Shown here piece after piece: positions 1 through 6,152 of a stretch of 64,000 bases of DNA. A program made the translations under genes and the position numbers. Under the pieces are notes generated by a model, which searched no databases, was not told the origin of the DNA, and was given only the letters and a program-made list of their open reading frames with translations. Source of the stretch: UKL13-2 sp036394575 (lineage in GTDB: Bacteria > Pseudomonadota > Gammaproteobacteria > Burkholderiales > Usitatibacteraceae); contig DASWEY010000040.1 in the NCBI GenBank assembly GCA_036394575.1, positions 1 through 64,000 on the forward strand. The letters run 5' to 3'. The first letter of the stretch is position 1; every line of letters begins with the position of its first letter.

Positions 1-1
1 C

Positions 2-376
2 GCCTGGGATTCCGCTAACCCTGGTGATGAGTCATGTTTGGCGTGGCAGCATCTTCGTCTGGCAGGTTTCTTGGCGGGCAGCACGACGGTCAGTTGCACG
101 GCCGGCAGCGATTATCTGCAGAAGAATGCAGACGGCGGTCGCGTTGGTATCAGCAGTCTGATGCAAATGCAGACCCCCACAGCAATGACGGGCTCGTACA
201 ATATCTGTTCATCTGGCGTACTGGGCAGGATTGCCAAGCAGTTGGATACACAGCTGGACGACGGCAATACCCAAACGGGCTCATTCCGTGTTGCTGCTAT
301 TGCAGCGCCAACATTAGCGCTGGCGAATTCTGCGGTGGATGACAGCACAGCGTATTTGGTTTGCTTGGCTTTCTAG
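2..376 (+). CDS. C-terminal part of a type IV pilin-like protein (5' end outside window)
   Basis: The frame is open from the first bases of the window and stops with TAG at 374-376, so only the last ~124 residues are present. The visible part contains WQHLRLAGFLAG near its start, a QTPTAM segment, DTQLDDGN and a C-terminus DDSTAYLVCLAF. This Cys-containing, small-residue-rich globular tail with a short C-terminal hydrophobic strand resembles prepilin or pseudopilin-like proteins of betaproteobacteria, in which the N-terminal cleavage/methylation helix would lie upstream. The diagnostic N-terminal helix is not in view, so the assignment is from overall pattern only. A TTG at 38 is an internal codon rather than the start. 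A strong intrinsic terminator follows 20 bases downstream, so this is the last gene of its transcript. Confidence 0.45.
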   Translation, partial: AWDSANPGDESCLAWQHLRLAGFLAGSTTVSCTAGSDYLQKNADGGRVGISSLMQMQTPTAMTGSYNICSSGVLGRIAKQLDTQLDDGNTQTGSFRVAAIAAPTLALANSAVDDSTAYLVCLAF

Positions 377-395
377 TGTCATTACGGTTTCTAAG

Positions 396-419
396 AAAGG
401 CCCGCAATCGCGGGCCTTT
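396..419 (+). terminator. Intrinsic terminator after the pilin-like gene
   Basis: Ten-base perfect stem AAAGGCCCGC / GCGGGCCTTT with loop AATC, followed by TTTTCATTTTTT. Placed 20 bases after the stop codon of the pilin-like gene. Confidence 0.9.
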
Positions 420-538
420 TCATTTTTTGGACGCCCTGTGGGAGCTGTTGCCCAATGTTAATAATCATAGGCACAGATGCCAAAGCAGCTCTAGCCTAAG
501 CGCGCTTGTTGACCCATTGGCTTGTACCCACGCACCGG

Positions 539-570
539 AAATCCCTCGCTTGACGTCAAGCGAGGGATTT
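539..570. terminator. Second terminator-like perfect palindrome
   Basis: AAATCCCTCGCTTGAC and its exact reverse complement meet at the centre of TTGACGTCAA, giving a 16-bp perfect palindrome followed by TTTTCATTT on the plus strand and preceded by fewer A residues. It works best as a plus-strand terminator. No gene is recognisable between this site and the terminator at 396-419, so it may end a short untranslated transcript or act as insulation for the gene at 665. Confidence 0.65.
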
Positions 571-664
571 TCATTTGGGATGATCTAACGCCCCTTGAGG
601 ATGCTTTAGCGGACCACATTTACTCTGAATAACCAGCAACAGCTCTAACGGAGCCAGGGGGGCA

Positions 665-1282
665 ATGAACTTGGAAAATCTTTTGCTCGATGCCATATTC
701 CCGTCGATGCTCGACCCTAATCCTGTGGTGTTTCGCGGACAAGACGAATGCGGAGTCGGCCCAGTCAGAACGGCTTGCAAAAAACCTCAGGATGCCGTTC
801 ACACGTTTAGGCGAGCCTTGAATCGCAATGCGTTCCTCTGCGGTTGCCTCGACTTCACGGAAGAAGAAAGCATCGAACATCTCATTATTGGCCTGGGCTT
901 TAGGTATGGCAGCACCACAAAAGTGGTCGAGGCCATGCACACCAGCGGCAATTCCAATAGCGTCGCGCCCACACCAGAAATGCAGGCCAAAATTCAACAG
1001 CATCTAAAGCAAGATCACGATACTGAGGTGATTGTTTTTCACAATCACCCTAAGAACTGGGCGAACTCCATGTTCGACAGTTTGCCAACAGCGTCTGGCC
1101 AAGACAGACGTGTAATGCTTCAGCATATGCTGCAACCGCTAGCACTATTGCGCACCATCACTAGTGGGGGGCGGGTATTGTTCTATTTGGGCGAAAACCA
1201 TTTTGTGCGGGAGTTTCGCACCCCAGCAATTCGCGATCTACTTGGAATTGCTGTCCGCTTGTCAATTCGCGCGCAATGTTGA
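665..1282 (+). CDS. JAB/JAMM-like domain protein (RadC-like metalloprotease fold), accessory
   Basis: Predicted 205 residues, ATG at 665 behind a G-rich stretch (CAGGGGGGCA) that can serve as ribosome binding site. Residues ~122-145 hold VIVFHNHP, then TASGQD about 15 residues later. This fits the H-x-H-P ... S-x-x-D arrangement of JAB/JAMM metal sites as in RadC-type proteins, but with a longer spacer between the histidines and the Ser/Asp pair than RadC. The catalytic glutamate cannot be placed by eye. The last codons and stop (TGT TGA) lie in the left end of the miniature element at 1277-1407, so the native C-terminus may have been replaced. RadC-like proteins are frequent on mobile DNA and in anti-phage loci, but the role here is unknown. 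Confidence 0.6.
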   Translation: MNLENLLLDAIFPSMLDPNPVVFRGQDECGVGPVRTACKKPQDAVHTFRRALNRNAFLCGCLDFTEEESIEHLIIGLGFRYGSTTKVVEAMHTSGNSNSVAPTPEMQAKIQQHLKQDHDTEVIVFHNHPKNWANSMFDSLPTASGQDRRVMLQHMLQPLALLRTITSGGRVLFYLGENHFVREFRTPAIRDLLGIAVRLSIRAQC

Positions 1283-1407
1283 CCCCCTTTTCGCTTTGAA
1301 TTTTGACCCCACCTGAACGGCCATTCTCTCTCGGAAAAGCGTTCAGAAGGCTGCAAATTGGGGTGGGGTCAACGCGGCGCGAATACTCCCGCAAAGGGGG
1401 TCAAATT
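1277..1407. mobile_element. MITE-like element with nested TTGACCCC terminal repeats (IS21-like ends)
   Basis: Both ends carry two inward TTGACCCC motifs. The left end has TGTTGACCCCC at 1277 and TTTTGACCCCACC at 1300. The right end, read on the other strand, has TTTGACCCCCTTT (1405 inward) and GTTGACCCCACCCC (1373 inward). An internal hairpin CTGAACG/CGTTCAG lies at 1313-1346. Repeated terminal sub-repeats of this kind are known from IS21-family ends. There is no transposase inside, so this is a non-autonomous derivative. It supplies the stop codons of both flanking reading frames (665-1282 and 1369-1731). No clear target duplication was seen. Confidence 0.6.
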
Positions 1408-1731
1408 TCGAAGCGAATTCACAGGTGCTAGCTCATTCGTCGATATCGGCTCTTCTTTCGCCTCTTGCATGCAATTTAGAATGACTCTCGTAAGCTCCCC
1501 ATAAGAAAGGCTTGTCCGTATTTCCTTCGGTCGAATCGGACGTACACATTCTGGGTTGATGGCGATCTCGTGAATCGAGAAAACGCGATCCAGACTTGCG
1601 AGATCAGCTTGCAATTTAGCTATGGCTGCGCAGGTGCGTGCTTGGTTCTCTTCCAGCTTTGTGATCTCCCCCGCTATACGCGCGCGCTTGTTAATCAGCC
1701 ACTTAAGAGAAGAGGGAATTCTTGGAGTCAT
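1369..1731 (-). pseudogene. Small SLKWLINKRARIAGEI-family protein, C-terminus truncated by the MITE
   Basis: Open frame of 120 codons on the minus strand. The N-terminal two thirds look like a genuine protein: SLKWLINKRARIAGEI, then a predicted helical segment (ITKLEENQARTCAAIAKLQ), LDRVFSIHEIAINPE and IRPKEIRTSLSYGELTR. It resembles small coiled-coil proteins of unknown function found in proteobacterial accessory regions. From about residue 104 the sequence (LTPFAGVFAPR and the stop) is encoded by the miniature element at 1277-1407, so the original tail has been cut off. Whether the shortened product is functional is unknown. The family assignment is from memory of similar proteins and no function is claimed. 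Confidence 0.5.
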
Positions 1732-1838
1732 CCCTTGAGCCTACCGAGCGAGGTCGGCAAGCTCAAGGGGCAATAGCTACAACATGGCGTTTTTGGATCG
1801 CTATTTCATGCGCGCAGAATTGGTGCAGAGGATTTGCA

Positions 1839-2070
1839 AACCCCGCACCCAGCTTGCCGTTCCAGCCATTTCTGCCTCAAAACCCGCGCCAATAGGCGTT
1901 ATGCGTAATCTCAACCTTGCATCACCTGCATTTCTGCGCGCGCCAGCGCTTCCGGCGTGCCGGCCAGGATCAGCACATCGGATACCAGCAGGCGCATGTC
2001 CGGCGCCGGGCTCAGTTCGCGCACACCATGGCGGCGCAGTGCGGTCAGCGTAACGTCGATGTCGTCAAGA
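1839..2070 (-). pseudogene. Detached 3'-end copy of the kefB-like antiporter gene (left direct repeat)
   Basis: This ~232-base stretch repeats 5922-6152, the 3' end and downstream flank of the kefB-like gene, in the same orientation at roughly 85-90% identity by eye. Read on the minus strand from 2070 to the stop at 1911 it encodes about 52 codons without interruption, beginning LDDIDVTLTALRRHG and ending ARAEMQVMQG. Only about four residues differ from the intact protein, although the DNA differs at many more sites. The copy therefore looks like the tail of a once-functional orthologue rather than a drifting pseudogene. It also carries the same decayed half-copy of the intergenic palindrome downstream of the stop (about 1850-1905). 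Homology stops abruptly near 2070. There is no start or promoter, so it is non-functional. Confidence 0.85.
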
Positions 2071-2358
2071 CTCAGAGCCGCTGCCTGCTGCGGCGTCCCC
2101 GGCCGCCTGCCTGGCGCGCATCGTCGTCCCGTTGAACTCGTTCACTGCATGGGCCGCCATGAATCCGATGTCGGCTGAGATTTCACCAACGCCAAACGGC
2201 GCGTCCGGCTAATACTTTCCCACCTGTCTAGGTAGTATTCAACGCGCCCGGAGGCGGGTAAAACTGCCAAGTGCGTCACATTTGTTCACAATCTTGCTGG
2301 ATGCGGCTTGGATCAGTGCATGAGCGAGGGAGCGCTTATGTCCTGGTAGTCGCTGACG
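2071..2358. other. Non-coding junction between kefB-tail copy and cassette
   Basis: No convincing gene. On the minus strand a short open frame ends at the junction with the kefB-tail copy (its TGA lies near 2068) and reads back through GEISADIGFMAAHAVNEF to an upstream TAG, about 47 codons. It has protein-like composition but is too short and start-less to call, and could be the last fragment of a lost gene. The stretch also holds the inverted repeat described separately at 2211-2239. Confidence 0.4.
2211..2239. promoter_or_regulatory. Imperfect inverted repeat resembling a TetR-type operator
   Basis: AATACT (2211-2216) and AGTATT (2234-2239) enclose ACCT-GTCT-AGGT (2222-2233), giving a two-tiered dyad with a five-base asymmetry on the left side. 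The core CTAGACAGGT-like sequence is of the kind bound by TetR-family repressors. No regulator gene is present in the cassette, so the site may be a remnant or may answer to a regulator elsewhere. Purely a sequence-shape call. Confidence 0.3.
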
Positions 2359-2448
2359 ATGGAAATGACGCAATTCGTCGAGTGCAATCCGAATCACCGT
2401 AGCTACATCAAGTGGCACATGTTGCGTAAATCCAGAGGCTCACAATGA
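2359..2448 (+). CDS. Possible 29-codon leader ORF overlapping the first cassette gene (ATGA)
   Basis: ATG at 2359 opens 29 codons (starting MEMTQFVECNPNHRS) that end in TGA at 2446-2448, overlapping the ATG of the next gene in an ATGA arrangement. Such overlap is typical of translational coupling, and the gene at 2445 itself has only a weak ribosome-binding sequence. There is no clear Shine-Dalgarno before 2359 and no recognised homology, so chance occurrence is quite possible. Confidence 0.25.
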   Translation: MEMTQFVECNPNHRSYIKWHMLRKSRGSQ

Positions 2449-3134
2449 TTCTCGCTCGCTATTCGCTCCCCGCTTTTATTCAGGATTTTCCTGTGAATTC
2501 GCCCGAGTATCGGGACCTCGCCAGCCGCTGGAACGTCAATATCACGGGGTGGATTGCGCAAGCGATGCCAGGTTCGCCTTCCTATTTCTATGACCCGCTG
2601 GCAACGGACATCCCGAGTGGAACGCAGGCGGCGCCGGTCCAGTGGAATGCGTTTCCGGGGCGCCTGCTGCAGTATTTTTCCGACAGCACGCCGGTGCCGC
2701 CCTCGAATCCATACAACCTCACGCAGGACCAAATCTATTCGCTTGCGGATACCGGAAATTACACCGACCAGAATGGCCAACAACAAAGCTTCCCCCAAAT
2801 CCCATCGGTGATCTGTCCCAACGCCGATTGGCAGGGCTCGCTGAAAGCATTCGGACCGTATGGTCCTCGCGGTTGGTTGGACGAGTATTGCGAGTGGTCG
2901 TCCGCGCGCGATGCCAATAACAACCTGCTGCGCGTCGATTTCGCCTGTGAGAACCCGGAGTACTGGAACACACTTTGGAAGGTGAGTCCCACGCAGGTTG
3001 CCGTTCTCTATCAAAATACGCTCAACGCCGGCGCGCCTGCCTCCCGCGCGGTTATGGTCAGCGTCGCCGATCTGCAACTCTACGACATCAACGGCAATGT
3101 CGTGATCGACCCCGATACCGGCAGGCCCGCCTAA
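2445..3134 (+). CDS. Cassette protein A, N-terminal part (reading frame broken by an in-frame TAA)
   Basis: Open for 229 codons from ATG at 2445, starting MILARYSLPAFIQDFPVNSP and ending DPDTGRPA before TAA at 3132-3134. The frame after the stop continues directly as NPLNKWNSGPVAV and runs on to 4256, so the natural product was probably one protein of about 603 residues. The stop replaces what is most likely a Tyr codon (GRPA-Tyr-NPLNKWN), a one-base change. Visible motifs include NVNITGWIAQAMPGS, GPRGWLDEYCEWS and FACENPEYWNTLWKVSP. Trp, Tyr, Asn and Pro are abundant, as in secreted or cofactor-binding proteins. No signal peptide is evident. No function is recognised. It is followed by a haem-c protein gene with which it appears to form an operon. 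Possible states are a nonsense pseudogene, a split two-chain protein, or stop-codon readthrough. Confidence 0.6.
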   Translation: MILARYSLPAFIQDFPVNSPEYRDLASRWNVNITGWIAQAMPGSPSYFYDPLATDIPSGTQAAPVQWNAFPGRLLQYFSDSTPVPPSNPYNLTQDQIYSLADTGNYTDQNGQQQSFPQIPSVICPNADWQGSLKAFGPYGPRGWLDEYCEWSSARDANNNLLRVDFACENPEYWNTLWKVSPTQVAVLYQNTLNAGAPASRAVMVSVADLQLYDINGNVVIDPDTGRPA

Positions 3135-3209
3135 AACCCGCTTAACAAATGGAACAGCGGCCCTGTTGCGGTACGGACGGGTGCATCGAGCGCGTTCAGT
3201 GGCGGCGCC

Positions 3210-4256
3210 ATGCATCTCACCAGCACACCCAACACCTTGCAGACGGAACTGGGGCTCGCCGGGGCGGCAACCGTTCAGTATCAGCCGCCAGGCGGTTCCG
3301 GAAACTCCGATGCCCAAGCACTTATCTGTTGCGGCAACTACGGGCAAGAATACCGGCATAGTGATCCGCACATTGGCCAGGCGGTCAATCAGGTTGTGGC
3401 CGACGGTGCACAAGAGGGCGGCCCGCCGCAATATGTGTGCCTCGCCGACCCCGTTGGCCTCTACATTCAGCAGCCGGACAGTGGCGTCTTCCAGTTTGGC
3501 CCCAATATTGTGGTCGGTCGCGATGTGCCTGTCGGGGCGAATCCATTTGAAGTGTGGCAGGTGATACGCGGCGCGGTCAATCTTCAGGACCCGGTGACCG
3601 GCAACGATTTCCAGGGGAATTTTGTATTGCATGCCGTGTGCCAGATCCCGGCCTCATGGTTGGCAATGAATCCCAACCTCACGCTTGCCGACATGCTGGT
3701 CGGCGGCCAAGCCATCGTGTGGGCCGGGCAAATCGCCGCGCAATTCGACATCGGTCTTTTCGCACGACCGTTGCAGGCTTTGCAAGCCCCGCCACCCGCA
3801 GGCTGTGTCATCCCCGGCTCGCCCGCCGGTCAGCCGTTGCAGTGCATGTATGCGGCGCTCTGGGATGGTTATTATCCGCAAAACGAGCCCTGCCCTACCG
3901 GCACAAAAATGTCGCTCGCGAGCAATACGACGTTCATCGCACCGCGGCTACCCGCTACTAACGTGCAGCAACAGTTGGTATTGACCTGCGCGACCGTCCC
4001 CACGGCGCCGACAGTGCAGGTTTTGCTGGCCGATGGCTCCGGGCCGGATCCCTCCATTCAAGTGATGGTGACCAAGATGGCCAACGTCGTCTACGCCGTT
4101 CCCGGGAATTCCTTTCCTAGTCCGTGCACGGCGCTCTACATCACGGTTACGATTCCCGTGCAGAGGGCGGGGGGACTGCGCGGTGTGCAGATTAGCGGCA
4201 ACGGCATCCCGGGCGGACAGTTGCCTGCCGCCCTTTACATTGTTCCAGGCCTGTGA
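3210..4256 (+). CDS. Cassette protein A, C-terminal part (same frame as 2445-3134)
   Basis: This is the remainder of the 2445-4256 frame after the TAA at 3132-3134. The first ATG is at 3210 and gives 348 residues, but the 25 codons between 3135 and 3209 also read as protein (NPLNKWNSGPVAVRTGASS), which argues that this is a broken single gene rather than an independent one. There is no clear ribosome binding site before 3210. Notable segments are ICCGNYGQEYRHSDPHIGQA, FEVWQVIRGAVNLQDPVTG, a stretch of Cys-containing sequence (GCVIPGSPAGQPLQCMYAAL) and a C-terminal part rich in beta-type residues. The stop TGA at 4254-4256 overlaps the GTG start of the next gene (GTGA), indicating translational coupling with the CxxCH protein. 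Function unknown. Confidence 0.55.
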   Translation: MHLTSTPNTLQTELGLAGAATVQYQPPGGSGNSDAQALICCGNYGQEYRHSDPHIGQAVNQVVADGAQEGGPPQYVCLADPVGLYIQQPDSGVFQFGPNIVVGRDVPVGANPFEVWQVIRGAVNLQDPVTGNDFQGNFVLHAVCQIPASWLAMNPNLTLADMLVGGQAIVWAGQIAAQFDIGLFARPLQALQAPPPAGCVIPGSPAGQPLQCMYAALWDGYYPQNEPCPTGTKMSLASNTTFIAPRLPATNVQQQLVLTCATVPTAPTVQVLLADGSGPDPSIQVMVTKMANVVYAVPGNSFPSPCTALYITVTIPVQRAGGLRGVQISGNGIPGGQLPAALYIVPGL

Positions 4257-5872
4257 TCATGGCTACGCTTGCAACCATCCTGGACAAGTGCATTGGCGCT
4301 GCGCATCTCCGCCGTTACATTCGGTTTCTGGTGTCGTGTGCGACGTTCACCGGTGCCCTCGGCCTTCTGAATGTGTCGCTGGCGTATGCCGGCGCGACCA
4401 GCCCTTGCTCGGGCCTTGGTGTGCAACCGGTGAGCATTGCGCCACTGATGCCGAACAACTTCAGCGCACTCGCGAAGTCGCAAATCGGTGCGAACTGCCT
4501 AGCTTGGCAGGAATTCATCTATCTCAATTGGCAAGCTGACCCCAACAGCCCCGGCAAGCCCAATCCAAACGCACCGGCGGCGTCGTTCGGTACGGCGGGT
4601 GACACCACGCCGACCGTATGGGAAAGCTATCTAGGGGCCTCGCAAGTGTTCAACGCGCCGTTGAAGGCAAGTAGCAAGAAATCGTCTCGTAACCCTTGGC
4701 TCGCCAAACGACCGCAGGTGAAACAGCTGTCACGCATCTCAAAGTTGGGCGATGCAGTGATTAAGTTGAATGGCATTGCGCAGGCAGACGGCAATTGGCT
4801 CACCGCACAATCCGGCGGCCTTACTTACTACGAGGTCATGCTGAATCAGGACGAATATGCATTCATCACCAGCAACGTTTTTTCTGGAGACGACCTCACT
4901 ACATTCGCCGGGCAAGCCGCTTGTGCAGCTCAACCGGGCGTAGGCAATCTCGGCGGCTTCAATCTCCCGGCCGGTAACAATGGCGGCAACAAAGATACGG
5001 ATTGCACCGGAAATCCCCAGACGTATGGACAGAATATCGGCGCTATCGAAATCAAGGCTGCCTGGATCGCGCTGCCGCCGGATGGTTCGATTAATTATCG
5101 ATATAAGACTGCCATTGCGTCGATTACCGATCCTTCTGGCAAGACGACCCAGGCAACGGTGGGACTAGTGGGCTTGCACATCGTCCACAAGCTGCCGGGT
5201 GCTGCCCAGTTCATTTGGGCAACTTTCGAGCAAATCGACAACAGCCCCGACGAAAACAACGGCAATCCTATTGCTCCCATTCTGCCAACCAATCCGAATC
5301 AAAAGCCTCGTCCCGGCTTCAGTTTCTATAACGCCTTGTGTACTCCCAACAGCGATCCGGTGTACCAATGTCAGCACAACAAAGCCCCGGGCTCGCCTTG
5401 CACACCAGGCAAGCCGCCGACACCAGGATGTTATCCGTATTCGGCGCCGATGCAAGTCACGCGCATGACGGCGGTACAGTCGGACGCCAACAGCGTAACG
5501 GGCTACGCCTGGAGCCTGATGCCAGCGGCATCCGTCTTTAATTACTATCGCCTGATCGATGTGCAGTGGCCGAATCAGCCGACACCGGTGCAGCCAGGGA
5601 CACGTGTCGGCAACATGCCCGCTGGGGACATCACGCCGCGCGATGCCACTCGCATCATGGCGAACACCACGCTTGAGACATTTGTGCAATCGCAGCTTTC
5701 CTGCATGGATTGCCATCAGGGCGCGCCGATCGCGCAAGCCTCTCAACAGAGCAAGACTTTGCGCGCGGGTCGGTCCGCGCGGCGCGTACTCATCGATGCC
5801 ACGGACACGGTAGGTCCCAAGCCCTTCGCGTCTGATTACTCGTTTGTATTTTCGACAGAAACCGTACGATGA
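4253..5872 (+). CDS. Exported protein with a single C-terminal CxxCH haem-c site (cassette protein B)
   Basis: About 539 residues from GTG at 4253, or 537 from ATG at 4259. A positively charged N-terminus followed by a hydrophobic stretch and LAYA|GATSPC gives a plausible signal peptide (cleavage near residue 47). The mature part is rich in Cys, Pro and Asn and includes SQIGANCLAWQEFIYLNW, GAIEIKAAWIALPP, VGLVGLHIVHK and FIWATFEQIDN. Near the end, NTTLETFVQSQLSCMDCH carries the only CxxCH (around residue 485), followed by a C-terminal FASDYSFVF. This CxxCH plus DYSFVF tail resembles large monohaem cytochrome-c-like proteins of unknown function in proteobacteria. A periplasmic electron-transfer partner or subunit of an oxidoreductase is a reasonable guess, but no catalytic domain is recognised. 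Its frame is intact, unlike that of its upstream partner. Confidence 0.7.
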   Translation: MIMATLATILDKCIGAAHLRRYIRFLVSCATFTGALGLLNVSLAYAGATSPCSGLGVQPVSIAPLMPNNFSALAKSQIGANCLAWQEFIYLNWQADPNSPGKPNPNAPAASFGTAGDTTPTVWESYLGASQVFNAPLKASSKKSSRNPWLAKRPQVKQLSRISKLGDAVIKLNGIAQADGNWLTAQSGGLTYYEVMLNQDEYAFITSNVFSGDDLTTFAGQAACAAQPGVGNLGGFNLPAGNNGGNKDTDCTGNPQTYGQNIGAIEIKAAWIALPPDGSINYRYKTAIASITDPSGKTTQATVGLVGLHIVHKLPGAAQFIWATFEQIDNSPDENNGNPIAPILPTNPNQKPRPGFSFYNALCTPNSDPVYQCQHNKAPGSPCTPGKPPTPGCYPYSAPMQVTRMTAVQSDANSVTGYAWSLMPAASVFNYYRLIDVQWPNQPTPVQPGTRVGNMPAGDITPRDATRIMANTTLETFVQSQLSCMDCHQGAPIAQASQQSKTLRAGRSARRVLIDATDTVGPKPFASDYSFVFSTETVR

Positions 5873-5890
5873 AACGGAAATTTCATCGTA
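5865..5890. terminator. Hairpin overlapping the stop codon of cassette protein B
   Basis: TACGATGAAA (5865-5874) pairs perfectly with TTTCATCGTA (5881-5890) around a CGGAAA loop. The TGA stop at 5870-5872 lies inside the left arm. There is no T run directly after the stem, so it is either a weak terminator, an mRNA-stabilising 3' hairpin, or a trace of the insertion boundary. Confidence 0.45.
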
Positions 5891-5921
5891 GTGCGCATCC
5901 GAATCCATCGAATTTTTAGAC

Positions 5922-6152
5922 AACCCCGCGCCCCGCTTGCCGTTCCAGCCATTTTTGCTCCAAACGCCGCGCCAATAGGCGTTCTACGCATCTTCAACCC
6001 TGCATCACCCGCATCTCCGCCCGCGCCAGCGCTTCCGGCGTGCCGGCCAGGATCAGCACATCGGATACCTGCAGACGCGTGTCCGGCGCCGGGCTCAGTT
6101 CGCGCACACCATGGCGGCGCAGCGCTGTCAGCGTGACTTCGATGTCGTCGAG
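5922..6152. repeat. Right direct repeat: native kefB-like 3' end matching 1839-2070
   Basis: Same orientation as 1839-2070. It comprises the last ~53 codons of the kefB-like gene and about 70 bases downstream, including a half-copy of the intergenic palindrome (CATTTTTGCTCC then CGCGCCAAT then TTCTACG). The pair of repeats brackets the cassette and its junction sequence, about 3.85 kb. Confidence 0.85.

Noticed and set aside
1784..2178. Three short plus-strand frames over the left kefB-tail copy
   Set aside because: They are antisense to the kefB-derived sequence, and equivalent frames appear at the right copy; Ala/Arg/Pro-rich shadows.
2403..3632. 409-codon open frame on the minus strand through the cassette
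   Set aside because: It bridges the TAA of the first cassette gene but reads as Arg/Val/Gly-rich shadow sequence with no domain; the plus-strand frames look like real protein and overlap the next gene properly.
5165..5923. 252-codon open frame antisense to the CxxCH protein gene
   Set aside because: Arg/His-rich shadow composition; no start signal.
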